DNA of 64,000 bases from Bradyrhizobium sp. WSM3983 (GCF_000473045.1 NZ_AXAY01000016.1:180-64179); one strand, 5' to 3'; counted from the first letter of the stretch, positions 15,288 to 23,225 are shown. Made by a program: numbers and translations. Notes: generated by a model not told the origin, from the letters alone.

Positions 15288-15755
15288 ATGCTGAGAACGG
15301 CGTTGTTGGGCCTCGTTATCCTGTTGGGCGTGGGAGCACTGTCGGCCATGGAGTTGAGAGCTCCACGGCACAGCGCAGTTGCGGCCGTCCAGCCCCTTGC
15401 CGAGCCAAACGCGGACACCAATTCACATGGCGTGTTGGCGAAGGCGGACCGCCTTGAAGTTATCGCTCCGAGCAGCGAGAGGCCGACAGAGGCTGTTTCA
15501 GTCGACGAACGCATTGTCCTGCCAGAAGACGTCAGTATCGATTCGTCGGAGCCTCCGAGGCCGATCGCCCGTCGTCGGCACGATACGAAGAAGGCCGCTA
15601 CCGCCGCACGCCCCAAGCCGAAGCCAAAGGCAACCGTTATCAAACGAACTGCCATTTTCCAGCGTTCAAAGCCCGCCACCGGTACCGAGCCCTGTCGGCT
15701 CATGGCCTTTGGTGGCTTGCGTAAGGCGTTGAATTCGGCCGCCTGTGAAATCTGA
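15288..15755 (+). CDS. Hypothetical small secreted or anchored protein
   Basis: I do not recognise a family. The 155-residue product begins with a signal-like or membrane segment (LRTALLGLVILLGVGALSAM, 2-21), then an acidic Pro/Ser/Glu middle, a basic Lys/Pro/Ala-rich stretch (about 100-125) and a tail with two cysteines (CRLMAFGGLRKALNSAACEI). The ATG at 15288 is preceded by TTGGAGGCACATT, a good ribosome site; an open frame from 15198 adds an implausible tail. The 294 bases upstream, back to the AraC-type gene, show nothing recognisable. It probably sits in the periplasm or is anchored to the inner membrane. Confidence 0.6.
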   Translation: MLRTALLGLVILLGVGALSAMELRAPRHSAVAAVQPLAEPNADTNSHGVLAKADRLEVIAPSSERPTEAVSVDERIVLPEDVSIDSSEPPRPIARRRHDTKKAATAARPKPKPKATVIKRTAIFQRSKPATGTEPCRLMAFGGLRKALNSAACEI

Positions 15756-15960
15756 CGGCCCCTACGAGCATGGCAGAAGTCGAACAATCTGTGTTCGTGG
15801 TCCGCCGCGGGGCAAAGCGGAAGTCTGGGCTGCCAAGTCCTTGGTGTGCTCTGTCTTTGATAGTCGACATGCCAAGCTTTCGCGGCAACAGCGGAACTCG
15901 GACAGTTCGGGAAATTGGCCGCGCGCCCACATATCTCTAACGGAGGCAATAGAGCGATAC

Positions 15961-17520
15961 CTATTCGGGCAGCCCCGCCTTAGTCATTGCTTCGAAGAGT
16001 TCGGCTCTAAGTTTCGGCGAAAGGTGCGGGGCGGCGAAGGTTGACTGCCGTGAGCCGGGAGACAGGCGGAGGCCTGCTGCCATTAGTCTTCGAGCATCTT
16101 CCAATCGTTCAGCGCCGTTATAGCAGAGGATGGCCTGAGCTATCCCTACATAGAACGCCGGAGGAAACGCGCGAACAGCCTTGTCCGTCCATTCACCCGC
16201 TTTTGCATGCCTACCGGCATTATGATGAGCCAGAGCAAGCCCCAGCATCGCTTGATAACTAGCTGGGTCGCGCGGACTAAGACGCATTGCTAATTCAAGG
16301 TCCGCAATGGCAGCATCGGATTCCCCCTGCCAGCCTCGAATTAGGCCCCTATAGTGAAGCGCCGGTGCATGGGATGGATTGGTTCGAATCGCGCGCTCTA
16401 TGATGTCAATTCCACCGTGGAAGTCGAGCGCGAACCAGAACAGAAGAAAGCCCACAAGGGCATCGTTTGTTCGAAGCTCTTTCAAACGCTCGGCGAACCC
16501 TAATACCCGCGCGTTGTCTCCGGCGATATCTCCACACCAATTGTTAGCACGCCGCCAACCGATACAAGCTGCAGCGCCGCCATATGCGGGCGTAAAACTT
16601 GGATCAAGAGCAATTGCTTGCTCAAAACACCTCGCAGCAGTCTCGTTGTTCTCTGGAGTGGTAGGATAAAAAATCAAAGGCAAGCCACGATAATACGCCG
16701 TCACCGCGTCTATTTTGCCGATCCGTTCTCCGATTGCTCGTTCGATCTCGGCCCGGTCAACTTCTGGCGCAATGGCGCCCACAACCTGTTGCGCGACCCT
16801 GTTCTGCAGATCGAAAATGTCTCCCAGCGCGCCGTCAAATCGATCAGCCCAAAGGTGTCCGCCAGTTGCGACATCAATCAACTGTGCGTTGATCCTCAGC
16901 TGACTGCCTGCTTTTCGGACACTGCCTTCGAGCACGTAACGCACTCCAAGCTCGTGTCCAACTTGCCTGATATCGACCACTTTTCCCTTGTACGTGAACG
17001 AGGAATTGCGAGCGATAACGAAGAATGCTCTGAAGCGTGACAGTGCGGTAATGATATCGTCCACTAATCCATCGGCGAAATACGCCTGCTCTGGATCTGC
17101 CGACATGTTTTCGAACGGCATCACGGCAATCGCGGGTTTGTCGGACAGTCCAGCAGCTGGTGTCGTAGTCTGAACTACGCCATTTGAGGAGACAGCCTCA
17201 TTCAGCTCAGTCACTTCACGCACCACACCGACAAACCGAAAACCCTTCCGCGGTAACGTTTTGATGAAGCGCTGTTCCTCGCCGGAATCGCCGATTGCGC
17301 TCCGGACAGAGTTAAGGCGGGTCGTCAGCGCTGCATCCGACACGCTGCGTCCATTCCATATAGCTTTGATGAGGTCGTCTTTGCTGACGACGCGATCCCG
17401 GTTGCGGATGAGGTAGTGGAGCAAATCGAAGACCTGCGGCGTGGTAGGGATCATATCGGGGCCGCGACGGAGTTCGCGACGCTCGGTGTCGAATGCGTAC
17501 TCCTCGAAGAGATAGCGCAA
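15961..17520 (-). CDS. Winged-helix regulator with TolB-like and TPR domains (CadC/adenylate-cyclase-associated type)
   Basis: The 519-residue product has an OmpR/PhoB-type winged helix (about 1-100: PQVFDLLHYLIRNRDRVVSK, FIKTLPRKGFRFVG), then a TolB-amino-terminal-like domain (about 130-265: IAVMPFENMSADPEQAYFAD, YVLEGSVRKAGSQLRINAQL) and TPR-like repeats to the end. This arrangement is common in Bradyrhizobium and is presumed to be a transcription regulator; targets are unknown. The start is a TTG (TTG CGC TAT CTC TTC), chosen because related proteins begin MRYLFE; an AAGGG lies 9 bases upstream. Codon use is visibly less GC-rich than in the flagellar genes, consistent with an accessory gene. 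Confidence 0.75.
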   Translation of the reverse strand: MRYLFEEYAFDTERRELRRGPDMIPTTPQVFDLLHYLIRNRDRVVSKDDLIKAIWNGRSVSDAALTTRLNSVRSAIGDSGEEQRFIKTLPRKGFRFVGVVREVTELNEAVSSNGVVQTTTPAAGLSDKPAIAVMPFENMSADPEQAYFADGLVDDIITALSRFRAFFVIARNSSFTYKGKVVDIRQVGHELGVRYVLEGSVRKAGSQLRINAQLIDVATGGHLWADRFDGALGDIFDLQNRVAQQVVGAIAPEVDRAEIERAIGERIGKIDAVTAYYRGLPLIFYPTTPENNETAARCFEQAIALDPSFTPAYGGAAACIGWRRANNWCGDIAGDNARVLGFAERLKELRTNDALVGFLLFWFALDFHGGIDIIERAIRTNPSHAPALHYRGLIRGWQGESDAAIADLELAMRLSPRDPASYQAMLGLALAHHNAGRHAKAGEWTDKAVRAFPPAFYVGIAQAILCYNGAERLEDARRLMAAGLRLSPGSRQSTFAAPHLSPKLRAELFEAMTKAGLPE

Positions 17521-17704
17521 GATGCAAATCCCTTGGTTTGGGGGTCACCGATCACTGGGTGGCGCTTTGGCCCTGTTGGAAATCGCAAGAGTAAGCTGCC
17601 GGTGAGGAAAATGTAAGCTGCCTGTCAAGCGTGTCCGGCTGAGCACTGGCACCATCATGTCGGTTGTGACGGCTCCTGACACGATGTCCCAGGGAGACTC
17701 CGCA

Positions 17705-17998
17705 ATGAGCACGACACACGGCACGTGGCTGGAACGGACATCCGTATCGACCGGGCATCTCTGCAGCTTCGTCTGGAAATATTGGGATGCCTTTCAGGAG
17801 CGCCGCGAACGCCAAAAATTACGCGCCACCTTGTCCAACTTAAGCGACACGGAGCTGATGGATATCGGTACCACGCGCGGAGAGATCGACTACGTCGCCT
17901 CGCATCGGGGTATTGACCCGCGAGGCATCCGATCCGGCGATTGGCTGCGATACCTGCCAACAGTGGACGGCCAAATTGGGCCCACCGACGTCCGATAA
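17705..17998 (+). CDS. DUF1127 domain protein
   Basis: The 97-residue product carries a C-terminal DUF1127 (YjiS-like) motif: RRERQKLRATLSNLSDTELM followed by DIGTTRGEIDYVA, a short helix-turn segment with an Arg-rich start. In alphaproteobacteria, small DUF1127 proteins affect RNA turnover and phosphate or carbon metabolism, but this longer form with an N-terminal extension is uncharacterised. The ATG at 17705 follows CAGGGAGACTCCGCA; an ATG at 17657 has no ribosome site. It diverges from the winged-helix/TPR gene across 184 bases. Confidence 0.75.
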   Translation: MSTTHGTWLERTSVSTGHLCSFVWKYWDAFQERRERQKLRATLSNLSDTELMDIGTTRGEIDYVASHRGIDPRGIRSGDWLRYLPTVDGQIGPTDVR

Positions 17999-18051
17999 GG
18001 GTCAAAAGCTGCCGGTCAGCATGCCGCGCGCCAAGGTCGGCAATGGGCCCA

Positions 18052-18277
18052 ATTCCAGACATTTGAACCGAAGGCAGAGCTGCTTATCGAGACTGGCTCG
18101 GCGGGCCATGTAGAGGTGAGTTTCGTAGTCCATTTCGAATTCTCCGCCGTGATGATCGACCGCTTTGGAAATGTCGTTGAGCAGCTCTTCGCGCATCGTT
18201 GGCGTGAGCATCCGGATATCCGAGCGCGTCCCCAGGAAATCTGCGTAGCTTGATGTGGTGTGCCGCCACTTCCACGG
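18052..18277 (-). pseudogene. 3'-end fragment of the SAM-dependent methyltransferase gene (copy A)
   Basis: Read on the minus strand, this matches the last part of the intact methyltransferase gene at 19975-20754: both encode WKWRHTTSSYA.FLGTRSDIR, MLTPTMREELLNDISKAVD and HGGEFEMDYETHLYMARRA. The two stretches (18052-18277 and 19956-20173) are near-identical by eye, with a few substitutions and about nine extra bases here near the gene's stop. The N-terminal two-thirds, including the SAM-binding loop, is missing, so this cannot be a working enzyme. With the intact copy it brackets the TetR-EamA pair as a direct repeat. Confidence 0.8.
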
Positions 18278-18318
18278 AGCGGCGTCGTCCACACGACCCT
18301 GAGCGGTCACTTGATTTA

Positions 18319-18334
18319 AAGACCATTTGGTCTA
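18319..18334. promoter_or_regulatory. TetR-type operator upstream of the regulator gene
   Basis: AAGACC-ATTT-GGTCTA is a near-perfect palindrome ending 10 bases before the TetR start. A matching palindrome precedes the EamA gene at 19000-19015. The shared form AGACC-N4-GGTCT resembles the NemR box (TAGACC-N4-GGTCTA) known from E. coli. Confidence 0.75.
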
Positions 18335-18344
18335 TATCTTTCCA

Positions 18345-18959
18345 ATGAGCAACCGAACCTCAGTGCCGTTGCCCCGCGGTCGCCCGCGGAGTTTCGATGC
18401 GGAAGCCGCTGTCGAACGCGCGATGGATGTGTTCTGGTCGCGTGGCTATCATGCGACAGCGCTGCCAGACCTTCTTCGTGTGACGAAGCTCTCGCGTGGC
18501 AGCCTTTATGCTGCTTTCGGTGACAAGCACTCGCTCTTCCTGCGCGCGCTCGATCGTTACATTGCCGATGCCGTGACACGGATGGATATCGAGCTTGACC
18601 CTCGCAAGGAGCCGGTGGACGGCCTGCGGGCCTATCTTGCTGGATATGTTGACCGCACGAGCGGGACCCACGGTCGGCGTGGATGTCTGGTGATTGCCAC
18701 AACCATGGAACTGGCCGGGCGTGACGCTGACGTTAATCGTCGTATCGCGAGCTTTTTCAAAGTCATGGAGGCGCGAGTGGCGGATGCACTTTCCCGTGCG
18801 AAGGCGGCGGGCAAGTTAGCCGACGGTGTCGACCCTGCAAATGCTGCCCGAATTCTCGTCTGTTTCGTTGAGGGGCTGCGAGTGATCAGCAAAACGGCGC
18901 CGACGGGAGCCATAACCCAAGCCGCGGCTGACGCTCTGCTCGATCGTTTCATCAGGTAA
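18345..18959 (+). CDS. TetR/AcrR-family repressor
   Basis: The 204-residue product has an N-terminal helix-turn-helix (about 15-60: FDAEAAVERAMDVFWSRGYH, ALPDLLRVTKLSRGSLYAAF, then GDKHSLFLRAL) and a C-terminal ligand domain resembling TetR_C in NemR/YcdC-like repressors, including GRRGCLVIATTMEL with a cysteine that could sense electrophiles. The ATG at 18345 lies only 10 bases after an operator palindrome and has no clear ribosome site, so the mRNA may be almost leaderless and the repressor probably controls itself. The EamA exporter follows by 70 bases, with its own copy of the operator. The regulator plus a drug/metabolite exporter suggests an inducible efflux unit. Confidence 0.88.
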   Translation: MSNRTSVPLPRGRPRSFDAEAAVERAMDVFWSRGYHATALPDLLRVTKLSRGSLYAAFGDKHSLFLRALDRYIADAVTRMDIELDPRKEPVDGLRAYLAGYVDRTSGTHGRRGCLVIATTMELAGRDADVNRRIASFFKVMEARVADALSRAKAAGKLADGVDPANAARILVCFVEGLRVISKTAPTGAITQAAADALLDRFIR

Positions 18960-18999
18960 GCAAACCCGGGGCCGTCCCCACGATCGGCGCGTCGATATC

Positions 19000-19015
19000 T
19001 AGACCAATCGGTCTT
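19000..19015. promoter_or_regulatory. TetR-type operator upstream of the EamA transporter
   Basis: TAGACC-AATC-GGTCTT matches the palindrome at 18319-18334 in both half-sites and lies just before the AAAGGAG ribosome site of the transporter gene. It matches the E. coli NemR box at all but one position. Confidence 0.78.
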
Positions 19016-19029
19016 TAAAGGAGAATACC

Positions 19030-19890
19030 ATGTCCGTGATCCAGATTGTTTGCGCGGTGGCCGTTCCTTTGCTCTGGGGTTATCAGTTCGTGGTCATCAA
19101 AGTGGGCATTACGGAGTTTCCGCCGTTCTTCTTCCTAGCGCTGCGTTTCCTGGCCACCGCGCTCCTGCTCATTCCGTTCGTCAAAAAGCCCACGCGTGAA
19201 CAGCTGCGTCCTATCGCAGCCATCTCGCTTTTTCTTGGTGGATTGAACTTCGGGCTCTTCTACGTTGGTCTAGGGCTCGGCTCGGGAAGCATGACAGCTG
19301 TCGCATATTTACTCTCCACACCCTTCACGGTCCTGTTGGCCTGGCCGCTTCTGGCGGAGAGGCCATCTCTCACTACCGTCTCCGGGGTAGTGCTTGCATT
19401 TGCCGGCGTCTTTGTGTTGAGGACGGAGCCCGGCCTGTCGTCAAACGGCCTACCACTGCTGCTGGTGATCGGAGCTGCCTTCGCGTTCGCGGTATCCAAC
19501 GTCTTGACGAAACGCTACGGCCCTTTCGACCCCTTGATGTTGATGGGTTGGGCGTCGCTGTTCACGGTGCCGCAGGTGATGTTGATGTCGTTGCTCCTTG
19601 AATATGGGCAACTGGCGAGCCTCGTTGCTGCGGATGAACGTGGCTGGCTGGCACTCGCCTACACGATTTTTATCGGAGGAATTGTTGGATTTGGCCTTTG
19701 GTTCTGGCTGATCGCTCGCTGCTCCATGGGGCGCGTCGCTCCCTTCGGTCTGCTGCTGCCGGTGTTCGCCTTGATGTCGAGTGCATTGTTTCTTGGCGAG
19801 CCGATGACCCCGAAGTTGATTGTTGGTGCGCTGCTGGCGATCTCTGGTGTTGCCGTGACACAGTTTAGGCCGAGCGCTCGACCGGTTTGA
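19030..19890 (+). CDS. EamA-family (drug/metabolite) transporter
   Basis: The 286-residue product has ten predicted membrane helices arranged as two EamA repeats (about 5-135 and 145-280). Typical motifs include PLLWGYQFVVIKVGI at the start, FFLALRFLATALLLIPF, and LLPVFALMSSALFLGEPMTP near the end, the conserved glutamate-proline position of the second repeat. Such proteins export or import metabolites; some exporters carry amino acids. AAAGGAGAATACC precedes the ATG. The gene is downstream of a TetR gene and has an operator in its leader, so it is probably induced by a toxic or signalling compound. The substrate is unknown. Confidence 0.85.
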   Translation: MSVIQIVCAVAVPLLWGYQFVVIKVGITEFPPFFFLALRFLATALLLIPFVKKPTREQLRPIAAISLFLGGLNFGLFYVGLGLGSGSMTAVAYLLSTPFTVLLAWPLLAERPSLTTVSGVVLAFAGVFVLRTEPGLSSNGLPLLLVIGAAFAFAVSNVLTKRYGPFDPLMLMGWASLFTVPQVMLMSLLLEYGQLASLVAADERGWLALAYTIFIGGIVGFGLWFWLIARCSMGRVAPFGLLLPVFALMSSALFLGEPMTPKLIVGALLAISGVAVTQFRPSARPV

Positions 19891-19974
19891 GTTCCCGCTG
19901 TTGGCCCATCGCTGACCTTGCCGTGCCGCCCCGCTGGCCGACAGCTTCTGACCCGATTCCAGACATTTGAACCG

Positions 19975-20754
19975 CTACTGATCGAGACCAGCTCGGCGGG
20001 CCATGTAGAGGTGAGTTTCGTAGTCCATTTCGAATTCTCCGCCGTGACGATCGACTGCTTTGGAAATGTCGTTGAGCAGCTCTTCGCGCATCGTTGGCGT
20101 GAGCATCCGGATATCTGAGCGCGTCCCCAGGAAACTTGCGTAGCTTGATGTTGTGTGCCGCCACTTCCATGGATAGCAGCGGTGCTCCACCGGTCCAAAC
20201 AATCCCGACTCGTCAAACCAGCCGTTGAATGGACCGCTTGGCAGGTACCAGGCTTCCGGTGGCGGCCCCCAGCGGCCCGTATGACGCAGGGTTATTTCCC
20301 TGAACTGCTCGAGCAATTGGATGGGTAGTCCTGTCGGAACATGTCCGAAGACGGCCAATGATCCGTCACATGAAAGCAGCTTCGCGGCTTTCACGAACCG
20401 CAACTCCGGCGAAACCCAGTGCCACGACTGCGCAGCGATGATGAGTCGGAACGGTGCCTTGTCTTGTGACCACGCCTCGAACGTCGTCTCGACCAGTTCG
20501 ACATTACCAAAATGTGCCAAGCTCTCGCGCGCAGCGCGGACCATTTCGGGTCCGGGATCGATCGCAACGATCTGCAAATCTCGCGTCGCGAAGCTCTTTG
20601 TTGCCTGCCCCGTGCCGCAGCCGACTTCGAGGATGGGATCGCCGGGCTTCAGGCTGGCGTACGAAACCACGTTGTCCACGAGGGCTTCGGGATATTCGGG
20701 GCGTGAGGCCCCATACGCACCCGCGATTTGATCGAAAGTAAAGCGCTGCTCCAT
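19975..20754 (-). CDS. Class I SAM-dependent methyltransferase (full-length copy B)
   Basis: The 259-residue product is a Rossmann-fold methyltransferase. Motif I is ILEVGCGTGQATKSFA (about 40-55), followed by IVAIDPGPEMVRAA, then FRLIIAAQSWHWVSPELRF, a combination seen in methyltransferase_11/25-type enzymes and trans-aconitate-methyltransferase-like proteins. The ATG at 20754 (MEQRFTFDQIAGAYG) follows GAGGCGGGGATGCT. The acceptor substrate is unknown. It is the only intact member of a three-copy set: copy A (18052-18277) keeps only the 3' end and copy C (22938-23225) keeps both ends but lacks the middle. The gene's stop is followed by DNA also present in copy C. Confidence 0.8.
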   Translation of the reverse strand: MEQRFTFDQIAGAYGASRPEYPEALVDNVVSYASLKPGDPILEVGCGTGQATKSFATRDLQIVAIDPGPEMVRAARESLAHFGNVELVETTFEAWSQDKAPFRLIIAAQSWHWVSPELRFVKAAKLLSCDGSLAVFGHVPTGLPIQLLEQFREITLRHTGRWGPPPEAWYLPSGPFNGWFDESGLFGPVEHRCYPWKWRHTTSSYASFLGTRSDIRMLTPTMREELLNDISKAVDRHGGEFEMDYETHLYMARRAGLDQ

Positions 20755-21306
20755 AGCATCCCCGCCTCGTTCGGTTGTGAACCTAGCCAAGTCAAGCCAT
20801 ACGTTGTCAAGGCATCGTCGCCTCGTCCACAAGCCCTTGCGTTGCCTGACGGGCAAAACACGCTGGGCTTGGGGCAACCCACTTCGCGAGGAATATTCCA
20901 CTCGACGGGTTCGTGATGATGTCGAAGATGCCAAGCCGCTGTACGCGCTCGGCTGGAAACCAAGTAATTTGGAGGCTTCCAGGTCGGTGAAAGTCTCGGC
21001 CGAAAGGTCGGAAATGCGTTGTGGGGGGCTGAGCAGAAATCCTAGGATTTGCTCGGACAGCCGTTTTTGCTGGCAAAGCGGAAGTATCGCCATTCGGCCG
21101 GGACCGGCTGCTCATAACCCTAAGCTCAACAGCGTCCGACCGTCATCAGGTCAGCTTTCCAAGCGGACACGCTTCGCGCTTGGCTCAACCGCCGCTTTTG
21201 CCCCGAAATCTGGCGAGAAATTTTCTCTTTCTAGCCGGACTCAACCGAACGGTGGATGCGCTCGCCGGAGCCATCTGCAATCCTTCCGAAGATTGCGGAG
21301 GACATC
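20755..21306. other. Gene-free stretch, partly duplicated at 23.1-23.2 kb
   Basis: No convincing gene here. Bases about 20755-20907 recur, with scattered changes, at about 23080-23225 (both contain CAAGCCCTTGCGTTGCCTGAC), so they belong to the duplicated methyltransferase module. The remaining 400 bases up to the first PEPxxWA-CTERM gene have no repeat or hairpin that I could recognise; they should hold that gene's promoter. Confidence 0.5.
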
Positions 21307-21957
21307 ATGAAGTCTAGAATTTTCAGAGCGCTGTTCGCATCGACTATGTTGGTTGGGATCGGGACCACGATGAAGCCCGGCACTGCATTAGCGGCGGCAA
21401 TTACGTTTGACTACACGGGCAATTCCTATTCGAACGGCGTCGTGAACGGATTGGGCACTTCGCCTCTTCAAAACGTCGCATTCTACGGGACTCATTTGAC
21501 CGGCTCGGTCACGTTCGACGACACGACCGTGACGAGCAGTTTCACGGGTACCGTGCACGATGTCATGGCATGGAATTTCTCCTCGGGAGCCATCCTCGTG
21601 TCATCCGCGGCGTACACCGCGTTCGACGCCACGTTCAACTTCATCGGCGGGAAGATCTCGGACTGGGACGTGCAACTCTCCGATGCGTCCTATAAGGTCG
21701 AGACGCTTTCTTGGCCTGATGGTTTTTTCAGCGACTTCGCATTGACTCTCGCTGGAACCGGCAACACCAACAATTATTACGCCCGGCTGTATCATGGTGG
21801 CGCTCCCGGTGCCGGGATCTGGACCGAGCGAGTCGTTCCTCCGATCTCGAGCGCGGTCCCGGAGCCCTCGACCTGGGCAATGATGACCCTCGGTTTCGCG
21901 GGACTGGGATTTATGGCCTATCGGCGCAGGAGGTCAATCGAGTTCAGCGCCGCGTAA
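21307..21957 (+). CDS. PEPxxWA-CTERM sorting-domain surface protein 1
   Basis: The 216-residue product has a signal peptide (about 1-33, ending near TALAAA), a Thr/Ser/Gly/Asn-rich beta-type body and a C-terminal sorting tag: VPEPSTWAMM, a hydrophobic segment (LGFAGLGFMAY) and RRRR. This PEPxxWA-CTERM form is the exosortase-type tag of alphaproteobacteria, which directs proteins to the outer surface or extracellular matrix, often with glycosylation or cleavage. The ATG at 21307 follows GCGGAGGACATC. A second tagged gene follows at 22297 and a terminator at 21981. No exosortase is present in the window. Confidence 0.85.
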   Translation: MKSRIFRALFASTMLVGIGTTMKPGTALAAAITFDYTGNSYSNGVVNGLGTSPLQNVAFYGTHLTGSVTFDDTTVTSSFTGTVHDVMAWNFSSGAILVSSAAYTAFDATFNFIGGKISDWDVQLSDASYKVETLSWPDGFFSDFALTLAGTGNTNNYYARLYHGGAPGAGIWTERVVPPISSAVPEPSTWAMMTLGFAGLGFMAYRRRRSIEFSAA

Positions 21958-21980
21958 GCACGGGCAACATCAGTGACGAG

Positions 21981-22001
21981 GACCGCCTTCGGGCGGTCTT
22001 T
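21981..22001 (+). terminator. Terminator after the first PEPxxWA-CTERM gene
   Basis: GACCGCC-TTCG-GGCGGTC is a perfect 7-bp stem with a stable tetraloop, followed by TTTCT, 23 bases after the stop codon. Confidence 0.88.
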
Positions 22002-22033
22002 CTGTCTGTGCCACAATTCCGATGTCGCCTATC

Positions 22034-22116
22034 GTATTACGGTGACAGTGCTGGGTATTACGGTGACAGTGCACTCAATTGATGGGCTTTCAGACTTGGC
22101 ATTTTGTGTCACCGTA
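22034..22116. repeat. Short tandem plus inverted repeat (GGTGACA family)
   Basis: GTATTACGGTGACAGTG occurs twice, at 22034-22050 and 22055-22071, with a 21-base period. The inverse TGTCACCGTA stands at 22107-22116, so either direct copy can pair with it as a long-armed stem. It may be the remnant of a small mobile element, since the arm sequence looks like a terminal repeat. It lies in the AT-richer 339-base gap between the two PEPxxWA-CTERM genes; the rest of that gap, about 22120-22296, shows only an AT-rich, promoter-like stretch. Confidence 0.5.
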
Positions 22117-22296
22117 GTCTCCCGTCAGAGGCTTGCGTCCGACCGATATGGAAAGTCGGAATCTGCCCAGGGCCATTGGGTCCGACAGCGATGATCGGTG
22201 CGCTCGGCGACCATTTAATATATAAAATAGGTCAGGATGATTGACTCTTAATTCAATATTTGAAACTGTCGCGCAGCTTTTGATTGAGGGGGTTAA

Positions 22297-22842
22297 ATGT
22301 CATTTTGTTTTAAGCGATTGACCGGGGCTCTAGCTGTTTTTGCCTGCGCGGCTACGTTCGCAAGTCAAGCCTCGGCTGCCGTTGTCGTTGAAGCGATAAG
22401 CGGAACCTATGGAGATGCCTGGGGCGATCCTGCCCTGCCATTTTCCGGCACGATCACGTTTGATACCGCTACCGACAAAATCACGGGCGGCAAAATCAAT
22501 GCGGGCGCCCTGGGTGTCCTCAATACACTTGAAGGCCAAACGATTTTCCAAAACCAGCTAATGTTCTCGATAGGCACCCCAGATGACCTTTATTGGGGGA
22601 CTTTCTATGTCGATGCATCGCAACTGTTTTCGGGACAAACCGTTGCGTTGTTGGACCGTTCAGAGTTTCAGTTTCATGGCAATTATTCACTCCATTTGCC
22701 AAACTACGACGCGTCCGGAACGATCCGTCCAATTGCCGCCGTTCCTGAGCCATCAACCTGGGCGATGATGGTTCTTGGCTTTGCTGGCGTTGGCTTCATG
22801 GCCTATCGTCGCAAGGACAGGCTGGCGCTCAGCGCCGCCTAA
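22297..22842 (+). CDS. PEPxxWA-CTERM sorting-domain surface protein 2
   Basis: The 181-residue product has a signal peptide (about 1-28, ALAVFACAATFASQASA), a body with FSGTITFDTATDKITGG, and the same C-terminal tag as its neighbour: VPEPSTWAMMVLGFAGVGFM followed by AYRRKDR. The two bodies share the FSGTITFD/TGSVTFDD-like strand but are otherwise quite different. The ATG follows GATTGAGGGGGTTAA. Base composition upstream is markedly AT-rich (TTTAATATATAAAATAGG), unlike the rest of the window. The product is probably exported and anchored or released at the cell surface; its role is unknown. Confidence 0.85.
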   Translation: MSFCFKRLTGALAVFACAATFASQASAAVVVEAISGTYGDAWGDPALPFSGTITFDTATDKITGGKINAGALGVLNTLEGQTIFQNQLMFSIGTPDDLYWGTFYVDASQLFSGQTVALLDRSEFQFHGNYSLHLPNYDASGTIRPIAAVPEPSTWAMMVLGFAGVGFMAYRRKDRLALSAA

Positions 22843-22871
22843 ATCGGGTCACCCCGGAAGGAAAATAGAAA

Positions 22872-22898
22872 AGGCCGCCTCAGTTGGCGGCCTCTTTC
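22872..22898 (+). terminator. Terminator after the second PEPxxWA-CTERM gene
   Basis: AGGCCGCC-TCAGTT-GGCGGCCT forms an 8-bp perfect stem followed by CTTTCAT, 29 bases after the stop. Confidence 0.88.
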
Positions 22899-22937
22899 AT
22901 ATCAGGCCAGCCTGATATGTCGCCTCTTGGGCACGTA

Positions 22938-23225
22938 GCTGACCTTGCGTGCCACCCCTCGACCGTTAGCTTCTGACCCAATTCCAGACATTGAACCGAA
23001 GTCAGAGCTGCTTATCGAGACTAGAGCGTGAGGCCCGATATGCACCCGCGATTTGATCGAAGGTAAAGCGCCGCTCCATGGAATGCCGCGCTTCATCAGG
23101 TTGTGAAACCTAGCCAGGCAGGGTCCTTCGTTCAAGGCATGGTCGCCTCATCTACAAGCCCTTGCGTTGCCTGACAGGCAAAACACGCCAGACCTGGGAC
23201 AACCCGCTTCGCCAAAAATATTCCG
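22938..23225 (-). pseudogene. Internally deleted methyltransferase remnant (copy C)
   Basis: The left part (about 22938-23028) matches the DNA at and beyond the 3' end of the intact methyltransferase gene (ATTCCAGACA..GAACCG, CTTATCGAGACT). It then jumps directly to the gene's 5' end: GCGTGAGGCCC.ATA.GCACCC and GATTTGATCGAA.GTAAAGCG (about 23026-23080), continuing into the shared upstream flank to about 23225. Roughly 700 bases of coding sequence present in copy B are absent. It shares the GTCAGAGCTGCTTATCGAGACT variant with copy A rather than copy B, so A and C may derive from one lineage. No functional product is expected. Confidence 0.75.

Noticed and set aside
18052..20173. Direct repeats around TetR-EamA as an insertion-sequence target duplication
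   Set aside because: The repeat is about 220 bases and carries part of a gene, far too long for a target-site duplication, and there is no transposase.
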